This document shows positions 55,881-64,000 of a DNA stretch of 64,000 nucleotides, piece after piece. Numbering within the stretch: position 1 is the first letter of the stretch; each line of letters opens with the position of its first letter. Origin of the DNA: Leptothrix discophora (GTDB lineage: Bacteria > Pseudomonadota > Gammaproteobacteria > Burkholderiales > Burkholderiaceae_C); assembly GCF_030705305.1 (NCBI RefSeq), contig NZ_JAUZEE010000004.1, forward strand, positions 310,001 to 374,000, read 5' to 3'. The notes beneath the pieces are model-generated. The model saw only the letters and a list, made by a program, of their open reading frames with translations. It searched no databases and was not told the DNA's origin. Made by a program: the position numbers and the translations under genes.

Positions 55881-56842
55881 ATGCAACGTTTCATCAAGCT
55901 GAGCGCCGTCATGGCCGCCGTCATCGCTGCCCCGGCTTTCGCTGCTGCCACGATGGATGCCAACCTGGAACTGGACACCAAGTTCGGCAACCAAAGCCGT
56001 GGCGTCAGCCAAGGCGGCCGCGTCGAATTCAATGTCGGCGGCAAGGCCGGTGGTGATGCAGGCTTCGTTGCTGCTCGCTGCTGATCAAGAAGGACGGCAC
56101 GACCGGCACCGACGACATGTGGGGCCAGATCGGCACCTCCGCATTCGACGTCAAGTTCGGCCGCTTCGAAGCTGCTGACCTGTTCCCGGTTGGCAAGGAC
56201 GTCTACGTCGAGAGCGCTGTCGCCTTCGCCGACCCCACCGCCACCGTCGGTTACCGCGCCAACTCGCTGCGCGGTCGTACCGCTGGCAGCGTTGCTCACC
56301 TGGCCCTGACGGCCAACCTGGGCGTCGCCAGCCTGGAAGTGGGCGTGGTTGAGTCGAAAGCTGACGGCGCCGTGAAGGGCATCCGTCCGGCCGTGTCGTT
56401 CAACGTTGGTCCCGCTTCGGTGAAGGTCGGCTTCGAAAGCGGCCAGACCAACGCCACGGCTGGCGGCGTGTTCTCGCTGGATCCCACGACTGGTGCCATC
56501 ACTGCTTCCGCTGCTGCTGCACAGGAAAAGTTTGAAGGCTTCGGCGGCACCGTCGGCCTGCCCCTGGCTGGCGGCACCGTCAACCTGAACGCCGCTTCGG
56601 GCAAGAACAAGACCACCGACACCAAGAGCTCGTCGTATGGCGTGGTTGGCGTGTTCGGCCCGGCCGGCGTGGCGCTGATCTCCGACAAGACCGGCAACGT
56701 CAAGCAGACCACGGTCTACGCTGCCTACAGCCTGCCGCTGTTCAATACCGGCGCGACCATCACCCCGGCCGTTTCGTCCAGCCGCTCGTCGGGCCTGAAG
56801 ACCGTGTCGGGCGCTGCTCTGCGCGTGAACTACACCTTCTGA
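55881..56842 (+). pseudogene. Outer-membrane porin gene with an internal frameshift
   Basis: The first frame starts at 55881 with a signal peptide (MQRFIKLSAVMAAVIAAPAF, cleavage after AFA) and continues to GGDAGFVAARC, stopping at 56084. The remainder resumes in another frame from about 56078 with LLIKKDGTTGTDDMWGQIG and runs to 56842, ending in NYTF; the terminal Phe is typical of beta-barrels. One missing base, probably a C in CGC-CTG near 56078, explains the break and would restore about 320 residues. Composition and beta-strand pattern continue smoothly on both sides, so the lesion is recent or a sequencing error. The AGGAG site and terminator look intact. Likely a diffusion porin, perhaps for inositols given its place after iolB. 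Confidence 0.75.
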
Positions 56843-56905
56843 TGACCGGCCTGCCCGCAGCGATGCAGGCAGGCTGAGGGCGGCCTGACCGCCCACCATC
56901 AGACC

Positions 56906-56938
56906 CCAAGGGCCGGCTTATGCCGGCCCTTGGTCTTT
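56906..56938 (+). terminator. Rho-independent terminator after the porin gene
   Basis: CCAAGGGCCGGC (56906-56917) and GCCGGCCCTTGG (56922-56933) form a perfect 12-bp stem with a TTAT loop, followed by TCTTT. Confidence 0.85.
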
Positions 56939-56980
56939 GTGGCGCCGACATCGCGTCCCTCGCCTGGAGCAGCCCCGGAC

Positions 56981-58066
56981 ATGAACACCCCCTTGCAGGT
57001 CGCGCTGATCGGCCACGGCTACGTCGGCCGCACCTTCCATGCGCCGCTGATCGCGGCGACGCCGGGCCTGCGGCTGGCGCTGATCGCCTCCTCCGGTGAT
57101 CCGGCCGCGCTGCAGGCGCGCTGGCCGGGCGTACGGGTCGAGCCCGATTACGTCGCCGCCGCGACCGCCGAGGGCATCGACCTGGTCGTCATCGCCACGC
57201 CCAACGACAGCCACCACCCGCTGGCGCGCGCCGCGCTGCTGGCGGGCAAGGCCGTGGTGATCGACAAGCCCTTCACGGTCACGCTCGACGAGGCCGAGGA
57301 CCTGGTGACGCTGGCGCGCGAGCGCGGCCAGCTGCTCTCGGTCTTCCACAACCGGCGCTGGGACGGCGACTTCCTGACCGTGCAGGCCCACCTCGCCGCC
57401 GGCCTGCTGGGCGAGGTGCGCGAGGTCGTCTCGCGCTTCGACCGCTACGACCCGATCCCGCGCGACCGTTGGCGCGAGCGGGCGGGGCCCGGTTCCGGGC
57501 TCTGGTATGACCTCGGCCCGCACCTGGTCGACCAGGCGCTGTGCCTGTTCGGCCCGCCCGACACGGTGACCGGCGACCTGGCCATCCTGCGCGACGGCAG
57601 CGAGGCGGTCGACCTGGCCCAGGTGACGCTGGGCTACGCGCAGCCGGCCCGGCGCGTGGTGCTGCACTGCACCCGCCTGGCCGCCCTGCCCGCGCCGCGC
57701 TTCGAGGTCCACGGCCAGCTCGGCAGCCTGGTCTCCGAAGGGCTGGACGTGCAGGAAGACCAGCTCAAGCTCGACCTGCCGCCCGGCGCACCCGGCTGGG
57801 GCGAGGACCCGCGCGCGCTGCGCTGGATGGACTGGCGCGACGCCGCGCCGCACCTGCCGCAGCCCGCCAACACCCGCGCCCCGCGCGACCCCGTCGCCCT
57901 GCCCCGCCTGCGCGGCGACTACCCGGCCTACTACGCCGGCATCCGCGACGCCATCCGCGACGGCGCCCCCAACCCGGTCACGCCCGAGTCGGCCTTGCTG
58001 ACGATGCAGGTGATGGACCTGGCGATGAGAAGTGCCGAGCAGGGGCGGACGCTGGACGTTCCATGA
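56981..58066 (+). CDS. Gfo/Idh/MocA oxidoreductase, scyllo-inositol dehydrogenase-like (YdgJ/IolW type)
   Basis: 361 residues from the ATG at 56981. Rossmann motif VALIGHGYVGRTFHAPLI, VVIDKPFTVTLDEAEDLV (DKP in place of EKP, as in the YdgJ/IolW branch), FHNRRWDGDFLTVQ and GSGLWYDLGPHLVDQALCLF with the catalytic Asp/His. E. coli YdgJ and B. subtilis IolW are NADP-dependent scyllo-inositol dehydrogenases, so this enzyme may bring scyllo-inositol into the pathway or reduce inosose. It follows the porin terminator and has its own start region. It is the third MocA-family enzyme in the window and the most different. Confidence 0.82.
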   Translation: MNTPLQVALIGHGYVGRTFHAPLIAATPGLRLALIASSGDPAALQARWPGVRVEPDYVAAATAEGIDLVVIATPNDSHHPLARAALLAGKAVVIDKPFTVTLDEAEDLVTLARERGQLLSVFHNRRWDGDFLTVQAHLAAGLLGEVREVVSRFDRYDPIPRDRWRERAGPGSGLWYDLGPHLVDQALCLFGPPDTVTGDLAILRDGSEAVDLAQVTLGYAQPARRVVLHCTRLAALPAPRFEVHGQLGSLVSEGLDVQEDQLKLDLPPGAPGWGEDPRALRWMDWRDAAPHLPQPANTRAPRDPVALPRLRGDYPAYYAGIRDAIRDGAPNPVTPESALLTMQVMDLAMRSAEQGRTLDVP

Positions 58067-58101
58067 TGGCGGCGTAACGCATGCGCAATACACTGCGACC
58101 C

Positions 58102-58374
58102 ATGAAGACGGCCGTCATCCCTCAGGTCCGGGTCGAACCGGAATTGCGAACCGAACTCGACACGTCCTTGCGCGAGGGAGAGACCCTGTCCGAATTCGTC
58201 GAGGCGGCGGTCCGATCTGCCTTGGCCTTCCGGCAAGTCCAGACCCGTTTCCACGCCAGGGGACAGGCGGCCTGGGAACAGTACCTGGCCACGGGCCGCT
58301 CCAAGTCGGCCGACGAGGTGCTGGATGCCTTGCAGGCCAAGGTCGATGCCAGACGCAGGCAACTCGAAAGATGA
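58102..58374 (+). CDS. Ribbon-helix-helix antitoxin
   Basis: 90 residues from the ATG at 58102; an ATG seven codons upstream (58081) is possible. The N-terminal part VRVEPELRTELDTSLREGE and LSEFVEAAVRSALAF match an RHH DNA-binding fold. The C-terminal part is charged and helical and likely wraps the toxin. The stop overlaps the next start (ATGA), the usual layout of type II toxin-antitoxin operons. Confidence 0.75.
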   Translation: MKTAVIPQVRVEPELRTELDTSLREGETLSEFVEAAVRSALAFRQVQTRFHARGQAAWEQYLATGRSKSADEVLDALQAKVDARRRQLER

Positions 58375-58685
58375 CCTTCAGCGTCCGGATCACCGACGCT
58401 GCCGAAGAAGACCTCATCCGTTTGCTGGACTTCCTGCTTGACCGGGTCGAGACCCTGGAGGACCTGGAGAAGGCGCAGCTCACGATCGACTCGGTGCGGG
58501 CCACCTACAGGCACCAGCTGTCCTCGACGCCCTTCAGCTTCCGCAAGGCCGGTCAGAGCCCCACGCGTCGCGAGCTGATCGTGCCGGCAGGTGCCAGCGG
58601 CTATGTGGTGCTCTACGAGATCGCCAGCCCGACGACGGTGGTCGTCCTGGCGATCAGGCACCAGCTGGAGCAGGACTACCACTGA
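58371..58685 (+). CDS. ParE/RelE-family toxin
   Basis: 104 residues, with the ATG overlapping the antitoxin stop. The small alpha/beta fold pattern is typical of ParE/RelE toxins: FSVRITDAAEEDLIRLLDFL at the start, a central Tyr/Arg-rich part, RRELIVPAGASGYVVLYEI and VVVLAIRHQLEQDYH at the end. RelE members cut ribosome-bound mRNA and ParE members poison gyrase; sequence alone does not separate these here. Confidence 0.75.
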   Translation: MTFSVRITDAAEEDLIRLLDFLLDRVETLEDLEKAQLTIDSVRATYRHQLSSTPFSFRKAGQSPTRRELIVPAGASGYVVLYEIASPTTVVVLAIRHQLEQDYH

Positions 58686-58721
58686 GCGGCACACCGCCGT
58701 CGTGGAACCGACGGGCGTGCT

Positions 58722-61700
58722 TCATCGATCGGTCAACGCCGCCGGTCCCGGCTCGTCAGCCGGCCCATCCATGATCGGGGGCGACACGGCCGTCGGCTCC
58801 TCGGACCCGTCAGCCGCCGCGATGGCGTCCCCGTCCCTGCCAGCCGCCGGCTCGGCCGCGGTGTTCTCCGCCGCCAACTTCTCCGCAGCAGCCGCCGCCT
58901 CCGCCGCCTCCTCCCTCGCCTGCGCCACCAGGTAGCTCACCGCCGCCATCACGAGGTTGGCGACGCGGTGGGGCGGGTTGGCATAGAACTCGGTCCAGGC
59001 CTGGGCGCGGTGCTCGTTGTAGTCGGCGGCGACGTGACCGATGCGGCGTTCCTGCCAGCCCAGGCGCACGGCGATGCCGATCAGCACGTCCATCACCAGC
59101 CAGCTGCCCAGCCGCAGGTCGGCGTTGGCACGGAAGATGTCGCTGAGCGCGAGCAGCGCCTCGATCGTGAGCTGGCGGTATTCCGGTGCCTGGATCTTTT
59201 CGAGCAGGTCCTCCACCTGCAGCGCGAAGCCGCGTTCGCCCGGCGTGCTGTCGGCCCGCGCGAGCGTGCTGTCGAGCCGGTTGCGGGCGTCGAGCTGGTC
59301 GCCGATGACCAGCCCCGGGACCTGCCGCAGCAGCGCCCAGATGCGCTCGTGGAAGTCGCCGGGCACGCGGGTGAGCACGCCGCTCAGCTCGCGCCAGGCC
59401 AGCCAGCCGGGCACGTCCTCGGGCAGCGCCGGGTCGTGCGAGGCCGAGAAGTCGACCGCCACCAGCGCGGTCTCGCCGTCGCCGGTCTCGTGGACCTGCA
59501 GCGACTGCAGCCGGACGAGATCGCGGCCCATCTCCTGCTCGCGCGCGATGACCTCGCGCAGCCGCGCCATCAGGGCCTGCGGGCTGCAGTCGAGCAGGTG
59601 GTCGAAGGCCTCGGCCTGGCTGATCGCGTGTTCCAGCGCCAGCCGGCCGGTGATCAGCAGCAGCAGGTACCAGGGCCGCAGCGTCAGCGTGCCCTTGAAC
59701 AGGCCGGGGTCGGCCTTGATCATGGTGCCCAGCAGCAGCACGAGTTCCTGGATCAGCAACCGCGCGCGGGCATCGTCGCCGCCGAAGCGGCGCAGCCGCT
59801 CGAACAGCTCGGCATTGCCCAGCGGCGACGCGATGATGGCCTGCACGTCGTAGGCACGACCCAGCGAGACCTGCTTGCCGCGGCCGACGATCTGCGAGAC
59901 GGCGTCCTCCAGCGTCTCGTCCTGGATGTCGAGCACCGCCGCCGCGCGGCGCAGCACGCCCCAGCGGCGTTCGGCACCGGCGCGCGCATAGATCGCCTCG
60001 GCCAGCTCGCGCACGGTGCCGCCCAGCGACGAACGCGCGTCCAGCCCCCACCGCTGCGACAGCAGCGACAGCACCTCGATCTGCTCGTAGGGGTTGCGGC
60101 TGCGGGCCAGCAGGCGCTGGTGGAAGGACGGGTCGTGCTCACGCTCCAGTGCGGCCGCGCGGGCAGGGCTGAGCGGCCGGGTCGCCGCCTCTTCCCAGTG
60201 CAGCACGGCAGCGGCGACGGCGCCGGTGTCGGGCGCCGAGCGCGGCTGGGCCGGCAGCGCCGGCAGGTGGTCGGCGGTGCAGACCGCCGTGCGCGGCAGC
60301 AGCTCGGCCAGCGGGCCGACCTTCAGCGCACCCGCTGCGGCGCGACCCGCCTCGCTGTCCGCTGGCGGGCCCTGCAGGTTGCGCAGCCAGGCCAGCAGGC
60401 TGTCCGCGCCGCGCGTGTCCAGCATGGGCTGGGTGATCAGCACGACCATCAGCGGACGGGTCGGCCGGCGCTCGCGGCGCAGCACGCGCAACGGCGTGGC
60501 GTCGTCGGCGGCGACCCGCGCATCGACCGCCCACGGCAGGTGGCGCGCATGGCGGCCCAGCCAGGCGATCTCGGCCTGCATCTCGTCGATCAGCAGGCCG
60601 TTGTCCAGGCCCAGGTAGAAGCCCTGGCGGTTGAACAGCGAGGGCAGGAAGACGGTGGTGCGCCCGCCCTGGCGGTAGACCTTGCTGGTGGCCAGCGCGC
60701 CCAGGCGCTGCAGCGGCCGGCCGCTCAGGCCCAGGTCGTTCCAGCGGCCCAGGTGGGTCAGCAGGCCGTCCAGTTCGTCGGCATAGCGGACCTCGACCAG
60801 CGGACGGACCTCGGTCAGCGTCTGGGCCTGGATGCCGTGCACGGCCAGCCGGGCCTGCACCAGCGGATCGGTGGCCAGCAGCGCCAGCTGGACGGTGGCC
60901 TGCGGGGCGGGCGGGGCGGAGGACTCCTGGGCCGCCGCCTCGCCGTCGAGCGCCGCGACGGGCGTCGATCCTTTCAATGCATCGAGCGCACGTTGCCGGT
61001 TCAGCGGGTCGAGCTGCTCCGGCCGGACCCAGCCTTCCTGCAGCAGCGCGCCGACCAGGTAGAGGCTCTGGGCCCAGACCAGCGGCACGTTGTCGTTGGG
61101 CACGCGGTCCTGGCTGTGCGGGGACTCGCGTTCGGCCTCGATGTGTTCGGCCGGCACGACGTACAGCTCGGGCAGCAGGCGCTGGCCGTCGCGCTCGACC
61201 ATCAGCGCGTCGAGCCGCTCACGGTAGTCGGCCGCCTGGGCCGTGTCCTCGCGCAGCCGGGCGTCGATCAGCAGGTAGGTGAAGAACAGCGGCCACTCGC
61301 TCTCGATGCGGCGGAAGCGCTGCAGCTCGCCCTGTTCGTAGTGCAGCCGGCTGTGGTCCTCGACGACGGTCTGGTGGCCGTCGCGCAGGAAGCGCTTGCA
61401 GCCATAGCGGCCCTGCAGCTTGGCGACGATGCGCGAGCGGGTCGCCTCGATCAGCTCGGGGTCGTCGACCGCGAAGGCCGGGTAGCCGATCACCGACAGC
61501 AGCGCGGCGTCGGTCTCCTTGCTCTCGGACTCGCGCGGCAGCAGCGCGGCCAGCGTGCTGCGGGCATGCGCGATGTCGTCGCCCTGGACGAGGATGCGCG
61601 GCGCCAGGCCGGGCAGCAGGTCGGCGTCGGCGATCGCCTCCAGCGCGGCCTTGGCCATGCCCACCGAGCTGGCGTTGATCTCGGCGCGGCCCTGGTTCTG

Positions 61701-62450
61701 CTTGTGGCCGCGCTCCCAGATGCCGTAGTCGGGCGTGCGGTGGGCGCGGGCCAGGTAGTGCACGAGGTTCTGCACGAAGGCGACCTCATGCGGTTCACGC
61801 ACGATGGACAGGCCGCTGGCGCTCATCTGCGCGAGCTGCAGCAGGAAGATCGCGGTGGCGTCGATCTGCAGGTGGCCCCACTCGGCATCGCCGACCACCG
61901 GATCGCCGGTGGTGGTGGCGTACTTCGCGTGCAGGGCATCGAGCGGATGCTGGCTGTGCTTGAAGCGCTCGACCTTGTGGGCCTGCTTGATCATCGCGGC
62001 GAGCAAGCCGCGCATCAGCGCCTCGACCCGCTCGCGCAACTCGGCCGACAGGGCCGGATCGCGCTCGCGGTGGGCCAGTTCGAGGGCCCAGATCGCGAGG
62101 ATGCTGTAGACGTTGTCGCGCACCCAGGCATGGGTGTAGTCGCCGTGCACCGTGATGGCGGTGCTGGCCGGCAGCAGGCCGGTGACCGGGTCCTGGCGCG
62201 ACAGGATGATCTGGCGGGCCTGCTCGACCCAGCCCGCGAGCGGGTCGGCCGGCGGCGCGGCATCGGCCGGTGCGGGCTCGATCAGGTCGAGCGGCGCGAA
62301 GGCCGAGGTGGCGGCGGACGCGGGAAGGGCCGAGGCGGCCTCCGTGGGCGGGGTCGCGGTCGGGACCGCGGTGACCGAAGGGTGCGTGGAGGCCTGGCGG
62401 TCGGCTTCGGCGCCGGCCGGGCGGCGGGCTGCCTGGGTGTTTGCCGTCAT
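58722..62450 (-). CDS. Phosphorylase kinase alpha/beta-like protein with GH15-like domain
   Basis: 1242 residues from the ATG at 62450, with GGAG upstream. After a low-complexity N-terminus of about 65 residues, an (alpha/alpha) barrel of the GH15 type carries HGDYTHAWVRDNVYSILAIW, WGHLQIDATAIFLLQLAQM, AEINASSVGMAKAALEAI and the stretch LQGRYGCKRFLRDG ... RLHYEQGELQRF ... ESEWPLFFTYLLID, which closely follows the regulatory alpha/beta subunits of animal phosphorylase b kinase (also about 1235 residues). The C-terminal half has helical repeats like the eukaryotic subunits and ends in an Ala/Glu-rich tail. No kinase domain is present. It follows glgB by 180 bp on the same strand, pointing to glycogen metabolism. 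Confidence 0.85.
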   Translation of the reverse strand: MTANTQAARRPAGAEADRQASTHPSVTAVPTATPPTEAASALPASAATSAFAPLDLIEPAPADAAPPADPLAGWVEQARQIILSRQDPVTGLLPASTAITVHGDYTHAWVRDNVYSILAIWALELAHRERDPALSAELRERVEALMRGLLAAMIKQAHKVERFKHSQHPLDALHAKYATTTGDPVVGDAEWGHLQIDATAIFLLQLAQMSASGLSIVREPHEVAFVQNLVHYLARAHRTPDYGIWERGHKQNQGRAEINASSVGMAKAALEAIADADLLPGLAPRILVQGDDIAHARSTLAALLPRESESKETDAALLSVIGYPAFAVDDPELIEATRSRIVAKLQGRYGCKRFLRDGHQTVVEDHSRLHYEQGELQRFRRIESEWPLFFTYLLIDARLREDTAQAADYRERLDALMVERDGQRLLPELYVVPAEHIEAERESPHSQDRVPNDNVPLVWAQSLYLVGALLQEGWVRPEQLDPLNRQRALDALKGSTPVAALDGEAAAQESSAPPAPQATVQLALLATDPLVQARLAVHGIQAQTLTEVRPLVEVRYADELDGLLTHLGRWNDLGLSGRPLQRLGALATSKVYRQGGRTTVFLPSLFNRQGFYLGLDNGLLIDEMQAEIAWLGRHARHLPWAVDARVAADDATPLRVLRRERRPTRPLMVVLITQPMLDTRGADSLLAWLRNLQGPPADSEAGRAAAGALKVGPLAELLPRTAVCTADHLPALPAQPRSAPDTGAVAAAVLHWEEAATRPLSPARAAALEREHDPSFHQRLLARSRNPYEQIEVLSLLSQRWGLDARSSLGGTVRELAEAIYARAGAERRWGVLRRAAAVLDIQDETLEDAVSQIVGRGKQVSLGRAYDVQAIIASPLGNAELFERLRRFGGDDARARLLIQELVLLLGTMIKADPGLFKGTLTLRPWYLLLLITGRLALEHAISQAEAFDHLLDCSPQALMARLREVIAREQEMGRDLVRLQSLQVHETGDGETALVAVDFSASHDPALPEDVPGWLAWRELSGVLTRVPGDFHERIWALLRQVPGLVIGDQLDARNRLDSTLARADSTPGERGFALQVEDLLEKIQAPEYRQLTIEALLALSDIFRANADLRLGSWLVMDVLIGIAVRLGWQERRIGHVAADYNEHRAQAWTEFYANPPHRVANLVMAAVSYLVAQAREEAAEAAAAAEKLAAENTAAEPAAGRDGDAIAAADGSEEPTAVSPPIMDGPADEPGPAALTDR

Positions 62451-62630
62451 GGATGTCTCCCATTGATCAAGGGTTAACCCTCACTGCGGGAGTTTCGCAT
62501 CCTCTCAGTTACAGGCGGGCTTCGAAACCGCAAGCAGGCGCTCGCCTGCGGGGGCGGCGAGTCGTTCGTTCGCCGAACCGGTGCATGCAAGCGCCGGGCC
62601 CGGCAGGCCAAGGCAGGATCGCAGCCGGGA

Positions 62631-64000
<1,370 letters not shown>

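Noticed and set aside
58968-62477. Plus-strand open frame of about 1170 codons opposite the phosphorylase-kinase-like gene
   Set aside because: Antisense mirror of a strongly supported minus-strand gene with a Shine-Dalgarno and family motifs.

Overview
This window reads as chromosomal DNA of a GC-rich betaproteobacterium of the order Burkholderiales, perhaps near the Sphaerotilus/Leptothrix/Rubrivivax group. The lineage call rests on very high GC, dense coding, the porin style and the gene repertoire; the genus is a guess. No rRNA, tRNA, CRISPR array or insertion sequence was seen.

Region 1 (1-32066, all minus strand) is a surface-adhesion locus. In transcription order it holds two EAL-HDOD signalling proteins (30579-32066, 28929-30440), a MotA/TolQ/ExbB-type channel protein with a long helical tail (27113-28699), a 2485-residue Ig/cadherin-like surface protein (19493-26950), and a giant surface protein of at least 6464 codons (19393 to beyond the left edge). 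The giant protein has Ig-like domains at both ends and, between them, about 3850 residues of degenerate helical repeats in which three repeat types alternate. A giant Ig-repeat adhesin beside a MotA-like channel gene recalls the Salmonella SPI-4 arrangement (SiiE with SiiAB). No secretion genes and no MotB-like partner are in the window.

Region 2 (32242-58066) is a large inositol-catabolism cluster. It contains three Gfo/Idh/MocA dehydrogenases, an IolI-like isomerase, two LacI-type regulators and one RpiR/IolR-type regulator, a ribose-type ABC importer, and iolC-iolD-iolE-iolB. Interleaved are all parts of a MocDEF-like three-component oxygenase (membrane di-iron desaturase-like protein, Rieske ferredoxin, FAD reductase), plus purU, a PanB-family protein with altered active-site residues, and an unassigned TIM-barrel gene. 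The combined reading is import and O-demethylation of a methylated inositol (pinitol- or rhizopine-like), handling of the released C1 unit through folate, and conversion of the freed inositol to dihydroxyacetone phosphate and malonate semialdehyde. IolA is not in the window. GGAA-N6-TTCC-like operators lie in four intergenic regions, and two of the promoters share the same operator-to -10 spacing. A terC gene sits inside the cluster without an obvious link. A porin gene downstream of iolB carries a frameshift.

Region 3 (58102-64000) holds a small RHH/ParE-type toxin-antitoxin pair and a glycogen locus on the minus strand: glgB (its start lies beyond the right edge) followed by a 1242-residue protein resembling the alpha/beta regulatory subunits of eukaryotic phosphorylase kinase.
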